Assembly (NCBI GenBank): GCA_028023455.1
Contig: JAQFVV010006255.1
Coordinates: forward strand, 6,368,501 to 6,432,500
Direction: 5' to 3'
Source: Epiperipatus broadwayi
Taxonomy: Eukaryota; Onychophora; Udeonychophora; Euonychophora; Peripatidae
DNA: 64,000 nt
Part shown: piece by piece, positions 1 through 12,309 of the stretch
Position numbering within the stretch: the stretch's first letter is position 1
How the letters are laid out: each line of letters opens with the position of its first letter
Notes under the pieces: generated by a model
Told to the model about the DNA's origin: nothing
The model's input: the letters and a program-made list of their open reading frames with translations, nothing else
Database searches by the model: none
Translations under genes and position numbers: made by a program

Positions 1-771
1 GTTATTTTCATTCTCTCATATAACGTGATATACTGTGTATAGGATTTAATTAAGTTGAGTGAACTAAATTTTACCTGAAAAATCCTAATTTTAATTTGCA
101 TTAAAGTTTAAACGATAATTTATTTTATTTTTTTAAAATTATATTTAAAAATTGGACACCATTTCAACTATTCACAAAACTGGATTTCAAAGAAAAAAAA
201 AAACATTTTTATTACGGATTCTTAATCATTCTATAATCTTTTTTAATAACATTAAATTTGATTATAATACAAATTGGCTATTTATAATAAATATATCAAT
301 GTACAATTTATTAGTAATTTTTATCAGTTATTCATTAGACTAGAGATTTTCCATTTAATGAATAAAATTTATATAGTGTAATTTTCACTACTCCACTCTC
401 AAGCAAGGTAGGGATTGGTTTTTATCTGCCTTTAATATCTTATGCAGCAGTAAAATCATAAACGTATGACCAAAAACACCTGAAAAAGATGTAGTTCTAA
501 TATAATATTCGTTTACTGATTCAAATTTTTACCCTTATCATAATTTTTACCTTATACATTTTTCAATCTGTTATTTTAGCTAATTAAAAACACTGTTCCA
601 TTGATTTCAAAAATAGAATTTTTAATCTTTATCTAAATTCATGCAGTGAACGTGATTTTTATGAATACTATTATAATATAATATATAGAATAATATATAA
701 CTGAATACTATTATATATATAGAATACTATTATATATATAATACATAGAATATATATATAATAACTGAAAT
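1..771. other. AT-rich non-coding DNA
   Basis: I see no gene here. The longest open frame (152-343, 63 codons) is low-complexity AT-rich sequence without a recognisable domain. Short TATATA runs lie at 670-760 and lead into the next repeat. Confidence 0.6.
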
Positions 772-1195
772 ACAGACTTATTATATACCTGTATCAATAT
801 ATGTAATATATAGGATATATGAGCACAGACTTTCACATGACCTACCACTCTCTACTCTATCTCATAACACTGATACACTTGAACACATATATGTCGAAAA
901 GATAAATAATCACCAATATATGTATTTCATGCTAAACCAGCAATCATCAGTTATTCCAGATTATCATCTTCACATATATATGCGGTAAGTGCTCAGATAT
1001 ATTAAAATAGCCAATCTCCATACTTTAACGGACAGGCTTCAATCCACTCCACATTCCAACTCTTCAACTGTCCATCCAATTGAAAATCTGATAATATAAC
1101 ACTCAAAGGCCACCCTGAGGCCAAGATTCTAGTCACACTCATGTTGACCTAAAGTCAATCTGACTCCTCATGTCCAGGACTATTATTGTTAATAT
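772..1195 (-). repeat. Repeat family B, copy 1 (hammerhead-bearing)
   Basis: This ~420-bp interspersed repeat shares long stretches with 44011-44360 (opposite strand) and 50890-51150. Shared segments include the ATAAATAATCACCAATATA block, the block GCTAAACCAGCAATCATCAG, and the stretch containing CAACTCTTCAACTGTCC. It has no coding capacity. Read on the minus strand it contains a hammerhead-like core. It is probably a non-autonomous retroelement (retrozyme or Penelope-related); that origin is inferred. Confidence 0.6.
912..955 (-). ncRNA. Hammerhead ribozyme-like motif, family B copy 1 (eroded)
   Basis: On the minus strand the motif has CTGATGA, a helix II of TGCT/AGCA with loop GGTTT, then GAA and an ATACATAT segment. 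The core boxes are intact. Helix I is mostly lost (AATAA against TTGGT), and helix III has lost its central CG (ATACATAT instead of ATACGTAT), which fits CpG decay. Probably inactive. The intact relative is at 51041-51084. Confidence 0.5.
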
Positions 1196-2021
1196 GATCC
1201 TATAAGTTATGTTGTTTAAAACAATTAGATGGGTAAATGAAGTGACTACAAAGTTATTAAAATTGTGCATCTCATGCTGTCAAATAACTTTTCAAAAAAT
1301 ATTATTACATACCATTTAAAAAGGCAGAGATAAACCATGGACTCAACTTCTATGAGAATTTGATAACTCTCCACCACTAGAAAAAAAACACATCATATTA
1401 AAATCATATTTTTCATCTTTACAATCAGCTATTATCTAGCATTCCCTGATTAACCTGAACTAGTGCAGTCTAGATAATAATAGATGGGTATTCCTTTGCT
1501 GAACAGTGTTGAATGTTTAGCAGAATTGGTTATCCATCTGAAAACAATTCTTAAGCTTGCTTGTAATACCATAAAATTTTCATGTTTTATTGAGACTAAA
1601 CTTAAACTATATGTTACAAAATTTGCAAATGAGAAGTTCTCTAACTGTTTTATCTGTGTGGCTCATCTACACTATGTTCATACTGAACACAAAATCTCAT
1701 AATCACTCTTAGATTTTTATTAAGGATTAAAGAAGATCAAGTACTATTGTTTGCATGCTGCAAAGAGGGTCTTAAGAAATAAACAAATCTATTTCTAGCA
1801 GATCACAACATAAATATATGCATGCTTATAATGCTGTTTAATTTTTACTTCCAAAGTATAATTGAAAATAGAAGATGAGATACTCTTATCTATTAGAGAT
1901 ATTTTAGTATTCTTTGAAATTTGAAATTTAATCACTTTTTATAAATCATACAAATTGCATGAAACAATATAAATAAACAATGAAATTATAATTATATAAT
2001 ATTCTATTTAGGATGTAATAA
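1196..2021. other. Non-coding DNA
   Basis: No gene or structured element seen. The open frame at 1484-1702 (72 codons) has no recognisable motif and lies in ordinary AT-rich sequence. Confidence 0.5.
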
Positions 2022-2211
2022 ACCTTCATCACTAGCACCATACTTAATATTAAACCAATGATGTTAAATATGAGGATATTCATTCCAGCCACTAGATAAA
2101 TACTTTGAGAAATGACTTCTTATTTTCTCAAATTCCTTATCTTGTGGCTGGAATGAGACTATCCTCATATTTAACATCACTGATTTAATATTATGTATGG
2201 TGTTAGTGAGG
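2022..2211. repeat. Hairpin (MITE-like) element
   Basis: This is an imperfect palindrome. The left arm (about 2022-2112) and the reverse complement of the right arm (about 2126-2211) share GATGTTAAATATGAGGATA and CATTCCAGCCAC with few mismatches, leaving a ~13-bp loop. There is no coding sequence. It is a fold-back element of unknown family. Confidence 0.75.
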
Positions 2212-2898
2212 AATATTTATTACCTTCTAAATACAATTACAATATAACATTGTGCTAGTAAAATGTATTGATTATTAAATTATATATGTATATGTTTGTA
2301 TTTTATCTTATAAATTGCAATTAACAAAACAACATATGGTTAATATGGCATTATAGCATCAAAATGATGGACTTAGTACATCAATTTTATATAATTGATC
2401 AAACAGAGATTTTTTTACCTCATTATCAATTGATCTAATGTCTAATATTTTTTGAACTTTTCATTATAATGTTCTAGAATAAATGCATTATAACAAAGTG
2501 ACATTTGCTTTGTATATACCTCTGGTAAATTTATGTAAAAGAATGGAATTAATTAATTTAATAATTTTATATATGATATCTTTCATATTTTTTGAGTAAG
2601 AAAGTTGAAACCTGTCTAAAATAAAATTCTGCATTCTGAATTGTAGAGAAAGACATTGATGGAGTCTGGCAGCTGAAAATCAGCTTTAAAATTAAATTGT
2701 ATTATGATATTGTGTTTCATAGTTTATTTTATAGATATAAATCATAATTTCATATTTCAGTAGATATTTATTATAACATTGAGTTTGTTATGTACTTATA
2801 AGTAAAGTATTACTAGGTAACATTTTTTTCACATTTCATTTTAATAATATTATATATATCACATGATCACCATCTCTATACTAGCACATAATTGTTGT
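2212..2898. other. Non-coding DNA
   Basis: AT-rich sequence with no gene, RNA or repeat that I can recognise. Confidence 0.5.
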
Positions 2899-3172
2899 AA
2901 ACAAAGGCAAAACTCTCCATACAGTAGTGCCATCCTGTGCCAAACAGAGAAATCAATGGATGCCAGAAGGCTTGTGCATAAAATCCCTATCTGGTGCAGT
3001 GCTCTCAGATCCAAGGCTCCTCACTGATGATGGCCACAAGCCAGAAACTAGTCTGGGGATATTGGATGAGTAGGCACCAGATAGGGATTTTATGCACAAG
3101 CCGTCTGGCACCCATTGATTACTCTGTTTGGCACAGGGTGGCACTACTGTATGGAGAGTTTTGCCTTTGTTT
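2899..3172. repeat. Repeat family A, palindromic copy (A1)
   Basis: Arms of ~100 bp (2899-2998 and 3074-3172) are near-perfect reverse complements and enclose a ~75-bp loop. The right half continues the family-A sequence seen at 28158-28530, 28597-28965, 46383-46560 (minus) and 12310-12455 (minus), with the shared block GATAGGGATTTTATGCA. The left arm is an inverted copy of the 3' part. The loop carries a complete hammerhead-like motif on the plus strand. The open frames over it on both strands are by-products of the palindrome. Confidence 0.8.
3018..3059 (+). ncRNA. Hammerhead ribozyme-like motif, family A (structurally complete)
   Basis: The pieces, in order, are: helix I 5' strand TCCTCA (3018-3023); core CTGATGA (3024-3030); helix II TGGC with loop CACAA and GCCA (3031-3043); core GAA (3044-3046); self-complementary helix III ACTAGT (3047-3052); cleavage-site C (3053); helix I 3' strand TGGGGA (3054-3059). 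Helix I pairs over 6 bp with one G-T wobble and helix II over 4 bp. Every invariant core position of the family is present. Helix III has no loop, so efficient folding would need a dimer, as known for Penelope-type hammerheads. Activity is not demonstrated. Confidence 0.7.
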
Positions 3173-6100
3173 AATATTATATATACATAATTCTTAGTCA
3201 TTCATTATTAATCCATTGTAGAATGAAGGTCTGTCTGAATTAAATCCAGATTTTTCATTCTATAACATTTTTTATATCATTCTAAAAAAAAAAAAAAAAA
3301 CTTTCCCATCCATCCATGTAATGTATTCTTTTTCTAGTTTTTTTTCTTTCTTAGAATCCAATTAAGATTTCAATTTTTTTGCATACTATCATTTCTTCTA
3401 GAAAGATATCCATTTCAGCTTTATTTTAGTTACTTCATTCTTTTAGGGTCATTAATAATATCTCATTCAACTATTTTATCTTCAATTCTTCCTCATTAAC
3501 CACAATGTATATCTCTCCATTGTTTGTTATGTGTTCTTCAGTCTATCTTACTTTTCTATTATTAATTAGTCAAGACTTTTATCCATAACAAATACAAATA
3601 AAACTCCTCAATTAAACATTAATAAATTCTTGCATTAATATGCTTTCTTTTTCATGGAATACTAATAATCTTGATTATTTAAAGTCTTAAATGCATTTTC
3701 AGAGTATAGTTCTCTATTCAAAAGGCAAATATTTGCATTTAAGTAGGGTGCACTGCACTAAAATGCATTTAAAGTCATAAATAATCAAGTTTATTGTTGG
3801 ATTCATATAGGAAGTATTTATATAAATCAGTAGTATACCATTAAATAAGAATAGTAAAACATTTTTATTAAAATTTTATAAAATTAATTATTTTTTATGC
3901 AACCACATTTAATTTTATGATTAATTTCATTTATAATGTTTCTCCTCTTATTAATAATTTGATCAAGATAATCATAATGGTTAACTTTTATAAATATATA
4001 TGTAGATGCATAGAAAGTCAATTTTATAATATATTTTTAGGATTAGTAAATCACTAGTGCTGAGTCATTTATTGGAAGGTTGAATAATTTATAGATACTA
4101 GGTCGTACTTTAATATCTATATGTCCAGACTAATTTCTGATTATTGACCATGAGGAGCAATATATATCATTAACATGCATTATCATCTAGTATCAACTTT
4201 ATAATAAATGTGTTTGAAGTAGAATAAATAAAGTGAATTACTGATCTAAAAAGCATAAGAAGAATGAAATGAATGCAGCCATATGATGTTTTATTAGTTC
4301 TATAATCTTAGTTTAATATGTCTGATAAAAATATAATTATATTAATTAATGATACTGTCAATACATTTTAAGTTATTTTATAGATAACAAATTTTGGGAT
4401 TGCTTGCTTTCCAAGCTCTTTTACTGCCCTAAGCAAGTGATACTATTGTTACTGCTTTCCATTTTTAATTAGATTTTAGATAAATTAATAAGGAATTTAT
4501 TAAAGAAATTTAGCTTCTAAAAGTTTTATTCTCATCCATTTAGAAGTCTCAAATAACGTAACTAAAAATTGGTATATTTTTTAAAAAATTTATCAAAATA
4601 TGTAATTTTTTAATAATCAAGTTTTAAGTTAACGCCACTCTTTACATTATGCAACCCAAGTAATTTCTTGTATCCTGGATTTTGAACTTATATGCAGTTA
4701 TCCTGTATGCAATATATTTATTATGTGGCATATCTTCATATTTTTATTTAGAGAAACATTTGTTTTGTGAATTTTAAGCAGTTTTATCTGTTTATTTGTT
4801 CAACTTTTTAATTCAAATTTAGGCAATTGTTGCAATTTGCATATAAAATAATTTGTCTTGATATGCTGATAAAATTCTGAAAAACTTGAATAAATAGCAA
4901 TCTTCAATAATACAAATATTTTTATTAAATGCTTATATTTAACTTAAAAACCATTTGTTTGTTTAATATAAATTTTGTAATCAAGTTATGCTTTTATCAA
5001 ATGAATTTCCTTAAAATTTTATATATATGTTAGAAATTGATAATATTGCAATATATCAAGGAAATATTTTAGGGTAGTTCTCTCAATTGTTTATTATAGT
5101 GGTGCTGATGGACCAAATTTCAAATGTATTGATATCAATTTAGTATGTTTTTAGTGATATACGTGAGAGTACAGCATATTTTAAAAAATAATAATTTAAA
5201 AATAAAAATTTACAGTAGTCTCAAAACCAAATCTTAATTTTTCTTAATTATAAAAGTTGCTTTTTTAAAAAAAATGCTTTTTTCATAAACAAAATACTAT
5301 TGGAATCGATTTGTAATGTATGATTTTCTTTCAAATATTACACAGAGTATGTCATTGTTTTTATTCTTTGCTTTAATTAAAATTGGAATTATGAAAAAAG
5401 ATTCCAATACTAAAAAGTTAATACAGTGAAGCTATAAATTGTGCTATATTTTCTTCAAGTCCTTCTTGTGACCAAATATATATAGCACATAATAACTTAT
5501 GTTTTGTTGATAAATATTGATTAGAATGGAATGCATGATACTTTTAACACATATATGTATATAACACAGACACTTTTTAAATGCATAATATGCTTGTATA
5601 AATTAAAATTATGGTATATATAAATTTAAAAAAATAATATAGTTATTAATAATAAATTGAGAAAACACATTTACATATATTTTGCTGAGTGTGTGTTCAC
5701 TCATACATTCACTGAAGCAGAAAGAATAAGAAAAAAACAACTAACTGTTATTTTTACTTTTAAAATAAAATAAATAATGAAATGTCTGTCTTTCATCAGT
5801 ATTAAATATGCTCTGAACAATATTATATTTTTTCAATAACCTTTTCCTCTTATAGAAATACAATGGTGGTCTTGTTATCAAGAAATTAGGATTATTCTAA
5901 TTAGTTTGATATTTTTAAGTCAGTATCAACTTTTAGTACATTCTAAAATTTTGTAAAACTTTTAGCATTATGCTCAGAAAATTTTTTATTAATCAAAATA
6001 CTGCTCATCAAATTTGAAAAGGATAATAAAGAAAGAATACATTGAAGAAATTGTATATATATAATCATATATCGTGCTTCAAGTTGGACAAATTGGTACT

Positions 6101-6317
6101 GGTTTATTGTAAAATTTATTTACAAATTTTACCTTTTTTTTTAACATTATCACTTATGGTGCTCAAAGAAGAAAAATGGCTGCTCAAATATTGTAAAATT
6201 TGTGAATTTTGCTGGGTTTTTTTGTTTGTTTATTTACATTTCTGCTTGTTTATTTGCATTTTTATTTGGATAGCATATAATTGAAGTCATGTAGTTAGAT
6301 GTAGCACAGTTTGCAGC

Positions 6318-6318
<1 letters not shown>
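3173..6318. other. Non-coding DNA with one small hairpin
   Basis: About 3.1 kb of AT-rich sequence. The only structured element seen is the hairpin at 3667-3802. The open frame at 6042-6284 is T-rich, with hydrophobic low-complexity translation, and is not considered a gene. Confidence 0.5.
3667..3802. repeat. Small imperfect hairpin
   Basis: Arms of ~38 bp, near 3667-3705 and 3764-3802, are reverse complements (CTTGATTATTTAAAGTCTTA against TAAAGTCATAAATAATCAAG). They enclose a ~60-bp loop. This may be a MITE relic. Confidence 0.5.

Positions 6319-6319
<1 letters not shown>

Positions 6320-6400
<81 letters not shown>
6320..6400. repeat. Compound (CT)n(TA)n microsatellite
   Basis: About 15 CT units run directly into about 25 TA units. 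Confidence 0.95.
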
Positions 6401-6404
<4 letters not shown>

Positions 6405-6499
6405 TTGATATCTGTATTCATTTCACAATATATGTAATATACAAATAAATATATATATATCAAAATACAGTACAATTTATATAAATTATATTCTTTTAG

Positions 6500-6537
6500 A
6501 AGTACTTTCGACTATACACTTTGTAGTCTTTATCAAC
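6500..6537 (-). ncRNA. Hammerhead-like motif, family D left arm (core substituted)
   Basis: Mirror image of 7003-7039. Minus strand: TTGATAA, one A, helix II GACTA/TAGTC, then GAA, self-complementary AGTACT and T. Two invariant core bases are changed (C3 to T, G8 to A), so catalysis is unlikely. Confidence 0.4.
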
Positions 6538-7002
6538 TATATAACGTTGAATAATCAAAACGAGACAACCCTTAACAATACCCATAGTTCAATTCAGATT
6601 TTCCACAATTCTGTTATCTTAACATTTGATGACTGGCGATTCATTAACATTTGACGATTTCTTGAAATCAACATAGCCTCTTTTATTTTACGTTTATTAT
6701 GACAACGTTCAATTTGAATAATTTTCATATTTTTATAATCAAATTTAAATCCATATTGACAAGATTTATTTTACGTTTATTATGACAATGTTCAATTTAA
6801 ATAATTTTCATAATTTTATAATCAAATTGAACGTTGTCATAATAAACGTAAAATAAAAGAGGCTATGTTGATTTCAAGAAATCGTCAAATGTTAATGAAT
6901 CGCCAGTCATCAAATGTTAAGATAACAGAATTGTGGGAAATCTGAATTGAACTATGGGTATTGTTAAGGGTTGTCTCGTTTTGATTATTCAACGTTATAT
7001 AG

Positions 7003-7039
7003 TTGATAAAGACTACAAAGTGTATAGTCGAAAGTACTT
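7003..7039 (+). ncRNA. Hammerhead-like motif, family D right arm (core substituted)
   Basis: TTGATAA (7003-7009), one A, GACTA (7011-7015), a 9-nt loop, TAGTC (7025-7029), GAA (7030-7032), self-complementary AGTACT (7033-7038), T (7039). The architecture is identical to families A-C, but the first box departs from CTGANGA at two positions. It reads outward from the palindrome. Confidence 0.4.
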
Positions 7040-7119
7040 CTAAAAGAATATAATTTATATAAATTGTACTGTATTTTGATATATATATATATTGATTTGT
7101 ATATTATATATATATATAT

Positions 7120-7465
7120 ATTATAATAAACACTTATTTACTAAGTAAATGCTAAAAAGTTAAAATTAATATATATACATAATACTTTATAATAAATGTT
7201 TCTATTTAGTATGCACTAAAAAGCAAAAAACAATTATTTTCTTTAACTGCAATTGAGGTTGGTTTTTATATTTAACTTGAAATAAAAATGCAAATGTTCT
7301 AAAATTAATTAATTCAATCACTAATTTTTATGACTTGTGATTGAATTAATTAGTTTTTGGACATCCCATACTTTTATTTCAAGTTAAATATAAAAATCCC
7401 AATTGTGGTTGAAGAAAGCAATTTAGTTTTGTTTTTTAATGTAAATAAAAGTGTTTATTATAAAA
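7120..7465. repeat. Hairpin (MITE-like) element
   Basis: Inverted arms, ~7231-7322 and ~7338-7425, share ATTTAACTTGAAATAAAA and TTAATTAATTCAATCAC with their reverse complements. Weaker pairing extends outward (AATAAACACTTATTTAC against GTAAATAAAAGTGTTTATT). No coding sequence; family unknown. Confidence 0.7.
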
Positions 7466-10320
7466 TATTTTTTTACTTATTTTAAATTTTAAAAAAAATT
7501 ATACTTTTTTTTGTAGATACATAAGTAAAAGTAATAACAACAGATGATAACGTTTATAGTATTTGATAATTTGTACTTTTCAAAATATTATTAATATTTG
7601 AATAATATAAAATACACACAATTTTAAGTTTTTATATTAACACTGTGCTGGAGAGTTAGCAGTTTATATATGGGTGTGTGTTTGCTTTTACATTATTTTC
7701 AAAAATTCTCATGCACTTTTAATTTTGAAAATGGAAGCTTAATTATTTATGGATTAGTTCATCAACTTTCAAAAATGATGGATTATTTAAAGTTTTTTTG
7801 CTTGATCACCTCAGTTATCATATCTCAGTCTTTTGCATTTTTTATAACACCACATCAAAAGTTATTTATTTTCCAAAACTTCATTGATTAAAAGTCTCTA
7901 TTGCATAGTGATACATGCAGTATTGAACAGAAACTAATGAATGTTTTTACAAAGTTTAAAAAATGCTTTGAACATTATACTATACTTGGTAGTGGTTGTG
8001 CCAAAGTTCATAGTATATATTCACTATTTTAAAACCTTAATAATTAAGTTTTCAATCAGTATATATTATGTTAGCTTTTATCTGTCTTATTGCAATTCAA
8101 AAGTGAAGGAGGATCTTTTTAAGAAATCTGCTATCGTTATAATCTTTATTATTAGACCGATCTAATCAGTATCAAATTCTGGTATTTATTCTAAATGTTT
8201 CTCCAGAATCATTTTATTTTATTACTGGCATTTTTTTTTCACCACTCACCTTCCCAAGCAGTGTACACTTTTCTAATGAATTGATCATTTCATAATATGA
8301 TCAGAATAGGAAATTTTTATCTAATTGATTATTTGAGTTTCGAACAAGAATGGCTTTGAATTGTGCAGCTGATTTGCATACCACATGTTATGTCTCTGCT
8401 ATTTATTCTGCTTTAAAATCAATCTGTAAACATTTTAAAGGTGATCGGTATAAATGTCATTATTTCCTAATCAAGTCGGCATAAGATTAACATATATATA
8501 CAAAAACAGTTTCGCTAAGTTACAGTGTTTAATATAAACACAAGAGTTTTTATATTAGTGGATCTGTAAATTAATGCAGGATATAACACCTTTTTTAATA
8601 CTTTTGAAAATCACTATTTTAAATTACTTTTTGTTTTATTTCTGAGCAATCAGCTGTAAAATGTCAAATGTGTTTGTATTAGGTAATATGTAACGTTTTT
8701 ACATTTGTTCTTTTAACTGTAGTCTTAATTAACCATGGCTGAGTTGTAGTTTTAGTTCTTTTTCTTTTCCTTTGAAGAAATTAATGAATTTGTTTGAAAG
8801 ACCGACCGTTCTAGTTTAACGTACCTATTCTACTTTACATAATTAACAATTGATATTTTATATTAACGTTATTTAAAAGTAAGACTTTAAAAGAATAAAA
8901 ATACATAAAGCGTCTAGCATACATAAATTCATATATTACATAGAAGTATTGTAAACTCTTTCAAATGCAAGAGTCTAAATATTGTATGTATAAATGTAAA
9001 CACATATACATAATATTATGCTGTTCATGAATATTAAAATTTCTGCCCGGAACAGTAGAATACTACCACCCAAAAAATTACATAGGATTATTGTCTTGCA
9101 TTAGTAAAATAATAGGATCAAGAGATTCTAAAGGTTTGTAGATTAATTCTCATTTAAGTGAAAAAACAACAACTTAGTTTGATTAAATGAATGGAAGTAT
9201 TAGGTTCAATTTGTTATATTTAATCGTATATATGGCTGAATAGTAATTGCAATATTTTTAATATACTTTATTTTACATGGTTTAAAGTTGCATTATAAAG
9301 TAATGACTCCTATAAAAAGCTGATTGAAAATTATCAGTGATTATTATTAAAAATTATATTATTTTTTTGAATAATTTTTAAAGTCCTAAAAATTACATAA
9401 ACACATCGAAGATGTAAAATATTTATATCAATAATGTAGAATAAATTGTGTTTGGGTTGTAGCAAGCATTGGCAAATTACTACTGATGATGGTGATCAAA
9501 GTTTATCATCTGATTGTGTATCTTACTGCCTAATTTCCTCTGTCTCAAAAAAAGAAGCATAACACAAGTGCATACATATATGAATGCTAGCAGTATACCT
9601 TTATGATATATATATATATATATATATAACGGTAAATTATAATATCAGCTCTTACATTGGTCAGTCTTATTAAATATAGCAGAGGCAATCATTTACTGAT
9701 CTCTATGTTGGATTCGCTAAATTTAATCAACAGTTGATGATATATGGGTGTGAATGGAAATGTAGGAACAAAATTACAAATTTATGAAATAGCTCAGAAA
9801 AGTGTTGTTATACTTTTGGTTGAGAATTGAAATGCAAAAGGAATTTTATTACATCTACAACTACTAATCTTTTTTTTTATATATATATATAAAAAAGCCA
9901 GAACCAATTAACGGCATTAGTCAGGCATTCCTGTAATTTTAAAGGCATCTAACAAAAAAATAATAAACGAATAAGTTTGTTAATTAAAAATTATTTAAGC
10001 AAACAGATGTGAAGGTGAAGAAATTAAATTTAATTCACTGTAAAAGAGGTAAAAGAAGATTAGAAATCTTGTGAAAGATGATGGTTTTAGAGATGATAAT
10101 ATTACAATAAATATTTGTTCTCATTTTATAATTTTACTTGTTCGTAAACTAAAATTTAAATAAAGTATTTTTTTTTTTTTTTGCAATTAGACCATTATGT
10201 TTCTTTTCTTCTTCTAAATTACATAATTTTAGTGATTCTATCTTCTTTATTTTGCATAAAGTTCTTAAATTAATTGTACTATTTAATTACTTGCAAAAAT
10301 ATTTACCAATTTGTAATGAC

Positions 10321-10371
10321 TGAAACACACAGGTTTATTATATACCTGTGTCTATATATGTAATATATAGA
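10321..10371 (-). repeat. Family B terminal fragment
   Basis: This segment (AGGTTTATTATATACCTGTG followed by TATATATGTAATATATAG) matches the end of the family-B repeat at 775-830. It lacks the ribozyme part and is truncated. Confidence 0.5.
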
Positions 10372-11066
10372 GGGTTTTTTTCCAACAGTATTATGAAATA
10401 AAATACAAAGTAAAAAACAAAAGTAAATATATTTTATCTTGTATTGGTTATATCCACAAAGAAACTTATTTCATATAGCATTATTTTTAGTTTAATACAA
10501 AATTAAGTCGTACTACTTTGTGATTTTTTAAAATATAATTTGTATTATCATCTTCATCAATGATCGTCTTAAAATGATAGATCCCACATATCAACTTAAC
10601 TAATCTCTTTATTTTTTATTCTTTTTTTTATTCATCAAGATATGATCGTTATGAGTATCCAATTTAGTTGGATCCCATAATACAGTCATATTAAATTCTA
10701 TTCACAATTTAGCAGATTGGTTTTAAGATATTCATGATCATCATCATCAATCTTGATTATCAGCAAAGTAAATCTCTTGATTAGATCAACAATTTCTTTA
10801 TCAGGCAGGTAATAAGTTATATTATAAATTTTATTTTAGGTTTGGATAAATCACTCATTCTTCTAGATGCTTCATGGTTGAAAGTCAATAAGCCATTGCG
10901 TGTTTAGTAGCTCTTAGGCAGTCATCTTGAGAAATCTATAAATATAAATATAGTTACTCAGCACTACAATGGAATATACCGACAAGTACTTTTTTCACTA
11001 ATACACTTCTAGCAGTCAGGATTTATTATTGAAAACAGCCGACAAACTTTGCCAATACCTTTGTGT

Positions 11067-11119
11067 ACTAGACTATCTTCACTTTCTAAGATGATGGAAA
11101 GTTAAAAGTGTAGTCTAGT
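11067..11119. repeat. Short hairpin
   Basis: ACTAGACTATCTTCACTTTC pairs with the reverse-complement arm ending GTGTAGTCTAGT, with a small central loop. Relic of a fold-back element. Confidence 0.5.
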
Positions 11120-12309
11120 GACTAATCTATCATTTCTTATTTGATTGTTGATAACTGATGTCCAATCTATATTGGTTTAGTCAAATATTTTTTTAATTTT
11201 CTTTTATAAACTACCTATTTACCAAAAAATGTTGTTACAATTCAGAAGGTAATCTGCCCACTTGCACAGGATGTCTTTCAAAAACTTCTCTGATGTTTTT
11301 AACCATATTTTTCGAATTTTAATTACCTATTAATTGTTAAACAACAAATTGCTTTTGAAGTAATATTTTGTAATAGTTTTAATTCTTTACACAAATTTAA
11401 AAATATATATTCCTAAATATTTTTACATTTTACAGCAGATGATAAGATTAAATGTCAACAATTAATTTAACAATATGCTGTAATCCTTTAGGAATATATG
11501 TTTGTCAATTACATTTTTTGACTGACCAAATTTGCCAATATAAGCTGGCTTTTAATATTCATAAAAACTGACTCTTCTGTTCATAGTAGTAAAGTTGATT
11601 TGTTTTTTTTTTTTGCTAAATAGCCTCCATAAGCACATATCATAATGTTTATATTACTTGTATCACTTATAAAATTATCAAATATAAATAAATTTTGATT
11701 CCAACCTAGAACAATTATAAATTTTATATTTTTAAGGGAGTTAAAGTGCTCTGAATATTCAAATAAGTGTGCAGTAGAAATTATTCAATGCTATAGTTTT
11801 GTCCCATAACATATGCATTTTTAGGAACTCATGGTTTTTTAATAACAGAATGAAAGATAAGATTAGTTTTGAGATTATTGCTAAAAATTAGTGACAAGAA
11901 TGGCACAAAAAAAAAATCAGTAAATGTTTTACTAAATTTTGTAGATTAATCTGGAAGATCACTAAATGATCTATCTGAACATTAGGAAAAATGAATATAT
12001 ATTTCTGTATTTAAAAAAAAAACATGAGAAAAAGTGAAAACTATTATACAATATTTGTCAAATTATGCTGAAAATCATTTAACACAGATAATAACATTAC
12101 AGTGATAGAAAACTATCAGATAGACAAATGCTTGTTATAGCTGACATATTTTGAAAAATTGGTAAAGATCAAAGAATTCCAGAAAGGAGTTAACATGTGC
12201 TTCATTAATTAGACTTAGGCATTTGATTCAATAGATAATGATAAAATATTTTTGGTCTTATATACAGATAAGTGTAATAAAGCATTGATTTCTAATTGGC
12301 AAAGGTGTT

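Larger units (their letters stand above)
6445..7105. repeat. Large palindrome (family D) with mirrored hammerhead-like motifs
   Basis: The left arm (~6445-6714) and right arm (~6822-7105) are almost perfect inverted copies of ~265 bp. For example, TGATGACTGGCGATTCATT on the left is matched by its reverse complement on the right. The ~105-bp centre partly repeats the inner arm again (the block ending CAATTTAAATAATTTTCATA). No coding sequence. Each arm carries an outward-facing hammerhead-like box. High arm identity implies a recent origin or arm-to-arm gene conversion. Confidence 0.85.
7466..12309. other. Non-coding DNA
   Basis: Nearly 5 kb of AT-rich sequence. The 60-75 codon open frames at 7670-7891 and 7941-8165 carry no domain. 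Apart from short TA runs (~9606-9630), a family-B fragment (10321-10371) and a small hairpin (11067-11119), I see nothing. Confidence 0.5.

Noticed and set aside
2953-3201. 82- and 67-codon frames overlapping on both strands
   Set aside because: They arise from the palindromic family-A repeat and mirror one another; no protein family resemblance.
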